Assembly (NCBI GenBank): GCA_017452265.1
Contig: JAFTMS010000019.1
Location: forward strand, 1 to 64,000
Direction: 5' to 3'
DNA from: Bacteroidales bacterium
Lineage (GTDB): Bacteria; Bacteroidota; Bacteroidia; Bacteroidales; UBA932
Length of the DNA stretch: 64,000 bases
Shown here: positions 1-6,540 of the stretch, one piece after another
Layout: each line of letters opens with the position of its first letter
How positions within the stretch are numbered: the stretch's first letter is position 1
Program-made: the position numbers and the translations under genes
The notes under the pieces: model-generated
Seen by the model: only the letters and a program-made list of their open reading frames with translations
Databases searched by the model: none
What the model was told of the DNA's origin: nothing

Positions 1-26
1 CTGGAGATTTTTTAATACAATTAGTT

Positions 27-335
27 ATGCTCAACACTAATTCAACCCTTCAGACTCTTCCGGTAGCCGGAATGAGCAACCAGTATGATCCGCAGCTTCA
101 CGAGGAAGCAGCCTTCATCCATCAGCTTTACCCGGGAGCAAACTACATCCGCGTCAAGTACCTCGACCGGGCCAAGAACCGGCTCTCCCTCAAGATCGGC
201 ATCCTCATCGACGGCCACACCGTCAAGCTCCACCTCACAGCCTACGGCTTCGACAACATGTACCGCAACCTCTTCTCCCGCCTCGATTCCCAGCCCGGCC
301 TCTCATCAGCCCTGCGGACGAAGAAAGTTTCATAA
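27..335 (+). CDS. Hypothetical protein, 102 aa, in accessory region
   Basis: I do not recognise this protein. It is soluble-looking, with no signal peptide or membrane segment. The middle (residues about 35-80) alternates charged and hydrophobic residues as in a small alpha/beta fold. The ATG at 27 gives 102 aa; an internal Met at residue 16 is an alternative start. The upstream sequence is cut by the window edge, so a promoter cannot be judged. It lies at the edge of an integrase-bearing element, which suggests mobile cargo, but this is inference. An overlapping Ser/Thr-rich frame at 85-369 looks like a shadow. Confidence 0.45.
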   Translation: MLNTNSTLQTLPVAGMSNQYDPQLHEEAAFIHQLYPGANYIRVKYLDRAKNRLSLKIGILIDGHTVKLHLTAYGFDNMYRNLFSRLDSQPGLSSALRTKKVS

Positions 336-360
336 ATCAGTGTCGATTTTTGTTGAAATA

Positions 361-392
361 TTTGGATAGTGTGAAATTTTACACTATCTTTG
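361..392 (+). promoter_or_regulatory. Bacteroidota-type promoter with an operator-like palindrome in its spacer
   Basis: TTTG at 361-364 and TATCTTTG at 385-392 are separated by 20 nt, matching the Bacteroidota sigma-70 consensus. The spacer holds an inverted repeat: ATAGTGT at 366-372 and ACACTAT at 381-387. A third half-site, ACACTAT, lies at 413-419 over the start codon of the downstream 41-aa gene. A repressor bound here would block the promoter directly. The promoter reads into the IR-flanked segment that begins at 394. Confidence 0.7.
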
Positions 393-393
393 T

Positions 394-414
394 AGTGCAA
401 TAATAAAGAAACAC
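394..414 (+). repeat. Left arm of a perfect 21-bp inverted repeat
   Basis: These 21 bases begin AGTGCAATAATAAAG and are the exact reverse complement of 875-895. The two arms bracket 460 bp that hold the 41-aa gene and the DUF5053-like gene. The arm starts two bases after the promoter -7 element and ends three bases before the ATG at 418, so the predicted transcript would begin inside it. The match does not extend beyond 21 bp on either side. Confidence 0.85.
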
Positions 415-417
415 ACT

Positions 418-543
418 ATGAAATTAACAGAACAGGAAGAAGAATTGATTGCAGCAATCAGGAACTTCAACAACTCAAAACACAATCCATCGGATAATCT
501 ACTCGATTACATCTTTGAGTTGCTTTACAGAATGATTTTTTAA
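418..543 (+). CDS. Small 41-aa acidic protein upstream of the DUF5053-like gene
   Basis: This short ORF starts with ATG three bases after the left inverted-repeat arm and begins MKLTEQEEELIAAIRN. It is helical-looking and acidic at the N-terminus, with a hydrophobic C-terminal helix (LLDYIFELLYRMIF). From memory, similar 40-aa ORFs precede DUF5053 genes in Bacteroides genomes; that pairing is recalled, not checked. It is driven by the promoter at 361-392 with a very short leader that carries an operator half-site. Function is unknown; a regulatory or antitoxin-like role is speculation. Confidence 0.6.
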   Translation: MKLTEQEEELIAAIRNFNNSKHNPSDNLLDYIFELLYRMIF

Positions 544-547
544 CAGC

Positions 548-565
548 ACCGCCCTTCGGGGCGGT
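548..565 (+). terminator. GC-rich hairpin between the 41-aa gene and the DUF5053-like gene
   Basis: A 7-bp perfect stem (ACCGCCC / GGGCGGT) closes a TTCG tetraloop. It lies five bases after the stop at 543 and 17 bases before the next ATG. No T-run follows, so it is more likely an attenuator or a processing/stability element than a full intrinsic terminator. It would set different transcript or protein levels for the two genes. Confidence 0.5.
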
Positions 566-581
566 CCTTAAACAACTTTCT

Positions 582-869
582 ATGATAGAAAAAGAAAAAC
601 AGGACTTTGAGAACATGATGGAAAAAGTCAGATCCAGATATAGAGACAATGAAGTCAACACAAAGCTGTCTGAAATAAGATTGGATGTCGTGTGGGGACG
701 ACTGGTAAACCGATATTTTGGCAAGTCTGCCTCTTGGTTTTACAACAAATTCAATGGCATTAATGGTAACGGGAAGCCGGCAGAATTCACGGCTGAAGAA
801 AAGCTTCAACTCAAAGGAGCACTCTGCGATCTTGCAGACCGTATCCGTAAAGCAGCCGATACGCTATAG
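582..869 (+). CDS. DUF5053-type protein, 95 aa
   Basis: The protein has an acidic, helical N-terminus (residues 1-35). A core follows with RYFGKSASWFYNKFNGINGN and then PAEFTAEEKLQLKGALCDLA, a pattern I associate with the Bacteroidales family DUF5053. The core looks helix-turn-helix-like (small helices around the Gly-Lys-Ser-x-x-Trp turn), so DNA binding is possible but unproven. No signal peptide is present. It sits with the 41-aa gene inside the 21-bp inverted repeat, next to a tyrosine recombinase at 1315-2544. Its stop at 867-869 lies five bases before the right repeat arm. Confidence 0.6.
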   Translation: MIEKEKQDFENMMEKVRSRYRDNEVNTKLSEIRLDVVWGRLVNRYFGKSASWFYNKFNGINGNGKPAEFTAEEKLQLKGALCDLADRIRKAADTL

Positions 870-874
870 CACTG

Positions 875-895
875 GTGTTTCTTTATTATTGCACT
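875..895 (-). repeat. Right arm of the perfect 21-bp inverted repeat
   Basis: Exact reverse complement of 394-414. CACTGG (870-875) and CCAGTG (902-907) form an additional short inverted repeat around this arm only. No direct target-site duplication flanks the two arms (bases before 394 are ctttgt; bases after 895 are tataac), which argues against a transposon-terminal repeat. Confidence 0.85.
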
Positions 896-933
896 TATAA
901 CCCAGTGTTGCTCTCCATTTCCTTAACTGTACC

Positions 934-987
934 GACCATGAATGGAGACATGGTCACGCGGGCGGGCGTATGTCCGTCCGCTTTATT
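934..987 (+). terminator. Two adjacent hairpins ahead of the 90-aa gene
   Basis: The first hairpin pairs GACCATG (934-940) with CATGGTC (949-955). The second pairs a ten-base arm at 958-967 with 972-981 (two G-T wobbles, loop gtat) and is followed by TTTATT. The second looks like an intrinsic terminator for the upstream DUF5053 transcript. The ATG of the next gene is at 1008, so it could equally lie in that gene's leader. Confidence 0.5.
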
Positions 988-1007
988 AGAAACATAAAAA
1001 ACATTAT

Positions 1008-1280
1008 ATGAAGCACGATGTAGAAGATTTGCTGATGTGTCAATGCACTGACCCAGAGCACATGATGATTATCCGTTACTTTTTGGACGATAATGAGGTA
1101 TTTGTCAGCATCCATTTGTATCGCGAAAGAAACATATTCAAAAGGATATGGACTGCACTCAAATTTGTATTCAGGGGCAAAAAGTCTATATATGGAGACT
1201 TCGATGAAATTATTCTTCGTCCTGAAGATGCAGATAAGCTTCAACGCGTCGTCGATCATCTCCGTACGGTAAAAGAATAA
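1008..1280 (+). CDS. Small phage/plasmid-type protein, 90 aa
   Basis: The N-terminus carries a CxC-x4-H motif (MCQCTDPEHMMI), then a beta-rich stretch, a hydrophobic basic segment (RIWTALKFVFRG, residues about 46-57) and a C-terminal acidic helix (EDADKLQRVVDHL). I recall similar 85-95-aa proteins, with the Cys-x-Cys-x4-His start and the DADKL ending, in Bacteroides phages and mobile elements; no function is known to me. It has its own terminator at 1288-1317. Its position beside the integrase fits element cargo. Confidence 0.6.
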   Translation: MKHDVEDLLMCQCTDPEHMMIIRYFLDDNEVFVSIHLYRERNIFKRIWTALKFVFRGKKSIYGDFDEIILRPEDADKLQRVVDHLRTVKE

Positions 1281-1287
1281 CAGTCCG

Positions 1288-1317
1288 GGCGGCCCTTCGG
1301 GGTCGCCTTTTTCTTTA
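1288..1317 (+). terminator. Intrinsic terminator after the 90-aa gene
   Basis: An eight-base stem (GGCGGCCC with GGGTCGCC, one G-T pair) closes a TTCG loop and is followed by TTTTTCTTT. It starts eight bases after the TAA at 1280 and overlaps the last bases of the convergent integrase gene. Confidence 0.8.
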
Positions 1318-2544
1318 CAGGTCGAGCTTTCGGAGGGCCTGATTGGCTTCGGAGGATTTGCCGAGGTAGATAGAGGTCATGGCAAGGCTGCTGTGGTCGG
1401 CCTGTTCCTTGACGAATGAGACGGGGATGCCCTGACTTATCATGTTCGTGATTCCGGAATCCTTGAGGGAATAGAACTGCTGTTCACGGGCAAATCCGCA
1501 GGCCGGGCGCACTTGCTTGTCCCAGTAGCCGGTGATGCGCTGCGACCATATCTGTTTCGGCCCCGGGGTGAATTCGAACATCTTTCCTGAAAGCAGGAAC
1601 CAGTCCGGATGCGACAGGTCGAATTCCTGAAGGAGCTGCATCAGCTTGTCCGGAATCGTTCTGTCGGAATCATTGTCGTTCTTAGCGATTTCGCCTCTCA
1701 CATGTATGACGTGCCGCTCCATGTCGATGTCTCCGCACTTGAGCAGCACAATCTCCTTCGGTCTCATCAGGCACATGTAACAGAGCATCGCTGCAAGCTT
1801 GAATCCTTTGTTTTCCTTGTCGAGGAATGCCCACAGCTTTTCCAGTTCTTCATGAGTGAGTGTGCGTCTTACCTTCTTGGTCAGCTTCTTTGATTTGCGC
1901 TTTATGCCGTCGAACGGGTTGTCGGCGATATACTGCTTCTCCTTCATCCAGTTGAACATGATGATGTAGAAGCGGAGATAGTTGTTGTATGTCTGGGCGC
2001 AGATCTTTTCGTTTTCGTCCACGCTGTTCATGAATCTTGTGGCCGTGAGTCTGGTGAATGCGTTTATGTAGCTTTCCGGATCAAAACCCTTCTTGAGCAG
2101 CCAGGTCTTCAGAATCTTGACATAAGACCTGTATGACTTCATCGTATTGACCTCCGATTCCTTTTCCTTGGCCTTGAGGAAGGCGTCCATGAGGTCGAAG
2201 GCCTTTACTGCTGATTCCGGCGCACATTCTTCATATGAAGGCGTCCAGCCGAGCGAAAGCTTCTCATTGATGTCGGCTATGATTCCTCTTGCAGCTTTGC
2301 GGCGCGCGCTGATAGGCTTGATATGATTGAGCTTGATGCGGTATCTCCTTTTCTTTTTCGTGTCAGGGTCTTTGATATAATATGAGATATACCATGGATT
2401 GCCCTTGTCGTGGAGTTTTGCCGGCACGTAATCTATATACGCCGTGGGTTTGAAAAAACGCATTTTTTTTTCTTTGCACAATTCCATCAAGGCTTCATGC
2501 AGAGAAATTTGTTCGTGTCCCGTTTGTGTCCCGGTTTGCCCCAT
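1315..2544 (-). CDS. Tyrosine-type site-specific integrase, 409 aa
   Basis: The protein has the Bacteroidota integrase layout. A basic N-terminal arm-binding region (residues about 30-100) leads to a SAM-like core-binding domain (about 115-215) and a catalytic domain (about 225-409). Candidate catalytic residues are R261 in LMRPKEIVLL, K288, H384 in ADHSSL and Y393 in TSIYLGK. The usual HxxR box is replaced by KDSG (361-364), a degeneracy I believe occurs in other Bacteroidales integrases. The gene starts 46 bp from the 3' end of tRNA-Gln and reads away from it, the usual arrangement for an element inserted at a tRNA. It may also act on the inverted repeat at 394/875, which is inference. Confidence 0.9.
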   Translation of the reverse strand: MGQTGTQTGHEQISLHEALMELCKEKKMRFFKPTAYIDYVPAKLHDKGNPWYISYYIKDPDTKKKRRYRIKLNHIKPISARRKAARGIIADINEKLSLGWTPSYEECAPESAVKAFDLMDAFLKAKEKESEVNTMKSYRSYVKILKTWLLKKGFDPESYINAFTRLTATRFMNSVDENEKICAQTYNNYLRFYIIMFNWMKEKQYIADNPFDGIKRKSKKLTKKVRRTLTHEELEKLWAFLDKENKGFKLAAMLCYMCLMRPKEIVLLKCGDIDMERHVIHVRGEIAKNDNDSDRTIPDKLMQLLQEFDLSHPDWFLLSGKMFEFTPGPKQIWSQRITGYWDKQVRPACGFAREQQFYSLKDSGITNMISQGIPVSFVKEQADHSSLAMTSIYLGKSSEANQALRKLDL

Positions 2545-2590
2545 CTTTTTGCGTAATCGCTTTATTTACAGGGAGTTACGGGAATTTTGT

Positions 2591-2660
2591 TGAGATACCA
2601 GGATTCGAACCTGGACAGACAGAACCAAAATCTGTAGTGCTACCATTACACCATATCTCA
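2591..2660 (-). tRNA. tRNA-Gln (anticodon UUG)
   Basis: The minus strand folds into a cloverleaf of 70 nt. The acceptor arms are TGAGATA and TATCTCA, the D arm is GTG/CAC, the anticodon stem ACAGA/TCTGT surrounds the loop TTTTGGT (anticodon TTG, Gln), and the T arm is CCAGG-TTCGAAT-CCTGG. CCA is not encoded. Its 3' end faces the integrase gene, so this tRNA is the probable chromosomal attachment site. Confidence 0.95.
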
Positions 2661-2670
2661 ATTCCGCGTG

Positions 2671-2702
2671 CAAAGATATCATTATTTTTATTTTTCTGCA
2701 AA
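2671..2702 (-). promoter_or_regulatory. Promoter of tRNA-Gln
   Basis: Read on the minus strand, TTTG at 2702-2699 and TATCTTTG at 2678-2671 are 20 nt apart, a full Bacteroidota consensus. The -7 element ends ten bases before the tRNA 5' end. Confidence 0.75.
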
Positions 2703-2734
2703 TCGGTTTGTACGGTGCATATACCGTACCGCTG

Positions 2735-3346
2735 CTACGGCCTGAATATCTGCCTGTTGACGATGGAGCGTCCGAGGGTGAGTTCATCGGCATACTCGAG
2801 GTCGTCGCCGAAGCCGAGGCCACGGGCAAGGGATGAGACCTTCACGCCGGAAGCGGCAATCTGCCTGTATATGTAGAAAGCCGTCGTCTCGCCTTCCACA
2901 TCTCCGCTCAGCGCGAGAATCACCTCGTCGGCATCAGCGGCACGAGTCACAAGCTCACGTATCATCAGATCCGAAGGTCCTATCCCGTCTATCGGAGATA
3001 TGATGCCGCCAAGTACGTGATACACACCATGATACTGGCCTGTATTTTCGATGCTCATGACATCGCGGACGCTTTCCACGACACAGATCGTCCTGTGGTC
3101 ACGCGAACGGTCGGCGCAGATGGAGCACACCTCGTCGTCGCATATCATCATGCATGAGCGGCAATACTTCACATCATCACGCAGATGATCTATCGCGGAC
3201 GTGAAATGGTGCACATTCTCCTGAGGCTGCTTCAGCAGGTGGAGTGCAAGGCGCAGCGCACTTCTGCGGCCGATTCCGGGAAGAGAGCTTATTGCATCGA
3301 CTGCATCTTCGAGCAGCCGTGAAGGGTAGTTTTCCTTATATGCCAT
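2735..3346 (-). CDS. recR: Recombination mediator RecR, 203 aa
   Basis: RecR loads RecA with RecF and RecO at single-strand gaps. The N-terminus carries a helix-hairpin-helix (SLPGIGRRSALRL, residues 21-33). A four-Cys zinc motif follows (C62, C65, C74, C77), then a Toprim domain from about residue 86 (ICVVES, later LALSGDVEGETT). Length is normal for the family. I use the start MAYKENYP at 3346 because it matches the RecR N-terminus; a longer ORF begins at 3367. The start overlaps the last 11 bases of the upstream kinase gene, suggesting translational coupling. Confidence 0.95.
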   Translation of the reverse strand: MAYKENYPSRLLEDAVDAISSLPGIGRRSALRLALHLLKQPQENVHHFTSAIDHLRDDVKYCRSCMMICDDEVCSICADRSRDHRTICVVESVRDVMSIENTGQYHGVYHVLGGIISPIDGIGPSDLMIRELVTRAADADEVILALSGDVEGETTAFYIYRQIAASGVKVSSLARGLGFGDDLEYADELTLGRSIVNRQIFRP

Positions 3347-4169
3347 GATATCTGACCAGTTCATCAATCGGCGAAGGCAGGAACTTGACGAACCTCAGTC
3401 CGTACCGCTCCCCTATCTCCGTCAGCATGTTCCTGCAGGCGCATCCGAAAGAGCCTACGACTCCGACCTCCGGCATACCATACCTTGCAAGTGCACGTTT
3501 GACAAAGGACTCGAGACAGTCCTTCACCATTTCATGTATATATTCATCCGAAGCCTTGGAAAGCACGAAAGGAGCAAGCGAGGCCATGAAGGCCGATGCT
3601 GCCTGTTCCTTATACACCTTCCTTACTATCTGCGCATAATCCAGTCCGTATTCCGAAATGAATTCGGCTTCAATCTGCTGCGGAAGCATGCCTTTCACAA
3701 AATCTGAAAGAAAAGCGCGCCCCAAAGCCACACCGCTGCCCTCATCTCCAAGCACATATCCTCCCGGACGTATATTTCTGACCATCACGCCGCTTTCATA
3801 CAGACAGCTGTTCGATCCGGTGCCCATTATGGCCACGACGCCGCTTCCGTCACCGAACAATGCCCTTGCAGCTGCGAGGATGTCCGAATGGAACTGAACC
3901 CGGGCAAACGGACACCATGTGCCTATCACATCCAGAAGAGGCGCGGCAGAAGCATCTCCGACAAGGCCGGCACCGTAAAGATACACTTCAGATACGAGTC
4001 TTCCGTCCGGATTCAGCTGCGGGACAGCCTCCGCGACTATCCTGCGCGTCTGCTCGACATCCAGACACGTCGGACTGAGGCCGGCAGTCTGTGCCCGAAG
4101 CACAGTCCCGTCCTCATAAAGCGCCCTCCATGCGGTCTTGGTCGCTCCGCTTTCAAGAATAATTTTCAT
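3336..4169 (-). CDS. BadF/BadG-type ATPase, N-acetylglucosamine kinase-like, 277 aa
   Basis: This is an actin-fold sugar-kinase-like protein of the BadF/BadG/BcrA/BcrD group. The phosphate-binding motifs are MKIILESGATKTAW at the N-terminus, IMGTGSNSCLY in the middle and GYVLGDEGSGVALG. N-acetylglucosamine is the common substrate of close relatives, which would place it in amino-sugar recycling, but the substrate is not shown here. The open frame extends to 4316, but the ATG at 4169 gives the normal N-terminus and overlaps the pnuC stop by four bases (ATGA). It therefore sits in a coupled pnuC-kinase-recR run. Confidence 0.85.
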   Translation of the reverse strand: MKIILESGATKTAWRALYEDGTVLRAQTAGLSPTCLDVEQTRRIVAEAVPQLNPDGRLVSEVYLYGAGLVGDASAAPLLDVIGTWCPFARVQFHSDILAAARALFGDGSGVVAIMGTGSNSCLYESGVMVRNIRPGGYVLGDEGSGVALGRAFLSDFVKGMLPQQIEAEFISEYGLDYAQIVRKVYKEQAASAFMASLAPFVLSKASDEYIHEMVKDCLESFVKRALARYGMPEVGVVGSFGCACRNMLTEIGERYGLRFVKFLPSPIDELVRYHGI

Positions 4170-4747
4170 TCCACATACCTTCCGTGACGTTTCCAGTAAT
4201 GCAGGCCGTAGACTGCCGATGCGACATAAGCCGCGTACAGGGCAGACATCCACCACATGCCCTGAGTCGCACAGAGAGCCGTACTCAATGCGTTGGCCAC
4301 AATCCACAGCCACCACTGCTCACGATAGGACCGGACAAGCCACCATGTCGCCACAGCGCTCAGGACTGCCACCGAAGAATCCAGATACGACATCGGATTC
4401 TCGACAAGCCTCATCAGCCAGGCCAGGGCAAAGATTCCGGCGACCGACACCGCTGCACTCCACAGTATCACTTTGGGCGTCAGACGGTTAAGATGTACGG
4501 CATCTCCCTCGGAATCCGACTTCTGCACCTTGTTCCTGTCCTTCCCCCACTGCCACAGGCCGATGAACGCAGTTATCAGATAATACGCGTTCAGACCGAA
4601 TGACGCATACAGTCCCTGACGGAAGAACACCCACATGGCCGCAAGGCTCGTCACGATGCCCACAACCCACATGAAGTTCTTCTGACGGATCTCAAGGATG
4701 ATATATATCACCCCCGTAACGAGGGTGAACACCTGCATCCAATCCAT
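4166..4747 (-). CDS. pnuC: PnuC-family vitamin-precursor transporter, 193 aa
   Basis: PnuC proteins move nicotinamide riboside across the inner membrane by facilitated diffusion; some relatives carry thiamine. The sequence shows about seven hydrophobic segments. It has the family pattern LNAYYLITAFIGLWQWGKD in the first half and WWLWIVANALSTALC plus a closing YAAYVASAVYGLHYWKR. Charged residues before the stop match the cytoplasmic tail. It overlaps the downstream kinase by four bases. Nothing in the neighbourhood decides between nicotinamide riboside and thiamine, although the motif set looks like true PnuC. Confidence 0.88.
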   Translation of the reverse strand: MDWMQVFTLVTGVIYIILEIRQKNFMWVVGIVTSLAAMWVFFRQGLYASFGLNAYYLITAFIGLWQWGKDRNKVQKSDSEGDAVHLNRLTPKVILWSAAVSVAGIFALAWLMRLVENPMSYLDSSVAVLSAVATWWLVRSYREQWWLWIVANALSTALCATQGMWWMSALYAAYVASAVYGLHYWKRHGRYVE

Positions 4748-4773
4748 ACGGCAGATAGCTGAGAATCAGAACA

Positions 4774-5379
4774 TTAGAGAACCTCTATAAGTTCTACGAC
4801 GAACTTCAGTGTCGCATATGGAGGAATGGCTCCCGGTGCGCCGTGCTCGCCGTATGCGAGGTTGTACGGGATGTAGAACTCATATTTTGCGCCTTCTGCC
4901 ATGAGCTGCACACCTTCTGTCCAGCCTGCTATCACCTGATTGAGACCGAATACAGCCGGCTCATTGCGGTCGTACGAGCTGTCGAACTTGGCGCCGTTGA
5001 GGAATGTTCCCTCGTAGTGGCACTTCACCTTGTCCGTAGCCTTAGGCTTTCTGCCGCTTCCTTCCTTGACCACCTTGTACTGGAGGCCGCTCGGAAGCAC
5101 GACAACGCCTTCCTTCTCTGCGTTAATCTTCAGGAAAGCCTCGCCTTCCTCGCGCATTGCAGCACTCATTGCAGCTGCCTCCGCCTTCTGCTCGGCCTCA
5201 AGCTCACCGAAATACTTGTCGAGAAGCTGGCCTGCCTCCTGGAAGGAAACCGCCGGCTCGGAGCCTGTCAGAACGGCCTTTACTCCGGCAACAAAATCGT
5301 CGAATTCAATTGACTTGATGCCAGATGACATCATATTGTGGGCAATGCTCATGCCCAGAGCGTAACTGTTTTTGTCCAT
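4774..5379 (-). CDS. FKBP-type peptidyl-prolyl cis-trans isomerase, 201 aa
   Basis: The protein has an N-terminal FKBP dimerisation region (residues 1-90), opening MDKNSYALGMSIAHNM as in FklB/FkpA-like proteins, and a C-terminal FKBP catalytic domain (about 95-201). The second part has the active-site segments KVKCHYEGTFLNGAKFDSSY, VIAGWTEGVQLM and YGEHGAPGAIPPYATL. There is no clear signal peptide, so it is probably cytoplasmic. The open frame extends to 5460, but the ATG at 5379 fits the family start. Upstream lies a structured 279-bp intergenic region with a minus-strand promoter. Confidence 0.92.
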   Translation of the reverse strand: MDKNSYALGMSIAHNMMSSGIKSIEFDDFVAGVKAVLTGSEPAVSFQEAGQLLDKYFGELEAEQKAEAAAMSAAMREEGEAFLKINAEKEGVVVLPSGLQYKVVKEGSGRKPKATDKVKCHYEGTFLNGAKFDSSYDRNEPAVFGLNQVIAGWTEGVQLMAEGAKYEFYIPYNLAYGEHGAPGAIPPYATLKFVVELIEVL

Positions 5380-5658
5380 TATATTGTCTATACTCAAGTT
5401 TCGCAAGTGTAAGTTAGTCTTAATATGAAAGTTGGTGAAGCTTGCGAAACTTTTCCCCACCGCACTTTCTTTATCTACGTCACCCTCCTCCTAAATCCTC
5501 CTCGGGAGGAGGACTTGCCTCGACCAAGGTCGAAATATAAGGGCTTTCGCATTTGCGAAAGTTATCGTCTTTATTATGAATTTGCAAAGGTAGTCATTTT
5601 TGGGAGATTCCCACGCTTCGTTCGGAATGACGTGAGGGTATGGAATGATGTAAGGATC
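5380..5658 (-). other. Intergenic region with inverted repeats and a promoter for the FKBP gene
   Basis: This gap holds three palindromes. AAGTTTCGCAAG (5396-5407) pairs perfectly with CTTGCGAAACTT (5441-5452). A CCTCCTCGGGAGGAGG-type stem lies near 5499-5514. CTTTCGCA (5544-5551) pairs with TGCGAAAG (5554-5561). A minus-strand -7 element, TACCTTTG, lies at 5592-5585, which would give the FKBP mRNA a leader of about 200 nt containing all three. At 5607-5652 there are two related short stretches containing ttcggaatgacg and tggaatgatg, resembling a common genomic intergenic repeat. No ORF is convincing. Confidence 0.55.
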
Positions 5659-6537
5659 CTAACGTCGGGGATGATGGGTGAGGACTTCACGTTGCCATGT
5701 GCTGCTGTCCACGTGGGTATATATTTCCGTCGTCGCCACGCTTTCATGTCCCAACATCTCCTGCACCATGCGCAGGTCCGCCCCGTTCTCTATCAGATGC
5801 GTCGCAAATGAGTGACGGAACGTGTGAGGGGATATTTCCTTCCGTATACCCACCTGCAGGGCATATTTCTTTATCATCAGGAACATCGACTGACGGCTCT
5901 GAGACTTCCCGAAACGGTTCAGGAACACGATATCGTCCGCAGACGGATCCGCATCCGGACGGACTTCGAGATACTCCTTCAGGGCCTCGGCTGCCATATC
6001 CCCCATCGGCACAAGCCTTTCCTTGTCCCCTTTTCCGATTATACGTACGAAGCCGTCCTCGAAATACAGCCCCGAAATCCTGAGCCCGACAGCCTCCGAA
6101 ACACGCAGGCCGCAGCCGTAAAGCACCTCCAGAATAGCCCTGTCCCTCAGGCCCTGCCATCCGGACGTGTCCACAGCAGAGATGAGAGCACTGACTTCCT
6201 CAACCGAAAGCACGTCCGGCAGATAGCGTCCGAGCTTCGGGGAATCCATCCTGTCGCACGGATTGTCCTGTACCACGCCCTCGAGAACCAGCCATCCGAA
6301 GAACGAGCGGAGCGAACTGAGGATACGGGCCTGCGAACGCTTCGTCACATCGTCACGCACCTGCAGATAGTCAATTATGTCTTCCGAAGTCACATCGGCA
6401 GGAGCGGCAGGGCAATGTGCGAGGAACTTCTCCACGTCGGAGCGGTACGACGCCACCGTATTACCGGACATCGCACGCTCCATGCGGAGATGATAGGCAT
6501 AATCCTCCAGTATCCTGCTTTCCTGCCTCTCAGCCAT
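5659..6537 (-). CDS. xerD: Tyrosine recombinase XerD, 292 aa
   Basis: XerC/XerD resolve chromosome dimers at dif during division. The N-terminal SAM-like domain spans residues 1-95 and the catalytic domain about 105-292. The full catalytic set is present: R145 in GLRVSE, K169 in GKGDKER, H238 and R241 in HTFRHSFATHL, H264 in LGHES and Y273 in EIYTHV. The length is typical. It is probably the housekeeping recombinase rather than an element integrase because all residues are canonical and its neighbours are core genes. It starts three bases after the M49 peptidase stop, so it is probably co-transcribed. Confidence 0.93.
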   Translation of the reverse strand: MAERQESRILEDYAYHLRMERAMSGNTVASYRSDVEKFLAHCPAAPADVTSEDIIDYLQVRDDVTKRSQARILSSLRSFFGWLVLEGVVQDNPCDRMDSPKLGRYLPDVLSVEEVSALISAVDTSGWQGLRDRAILEVLYGCGLRVSEAVGLRISGLYFEDGFVRIIGKGDKERLVPMGDMAAEALKEYLEVRPDADPSADDIVFLNRFGKSQSRQSMFLMIKKYALQVGIRKEISPHTFRHSFATHLIENGADLRMVQEMLGHESVATTEIYTHVDSSTWQREVLTHHPRR

Positions 6538-6540
6538 AGC

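Noticed and set aside
394-895. Small transposon or MITE reading of the inverted-repeat segment
   Set aside because: No direct target-site duplication flanks the arms and the inner genes are not transposase-like.
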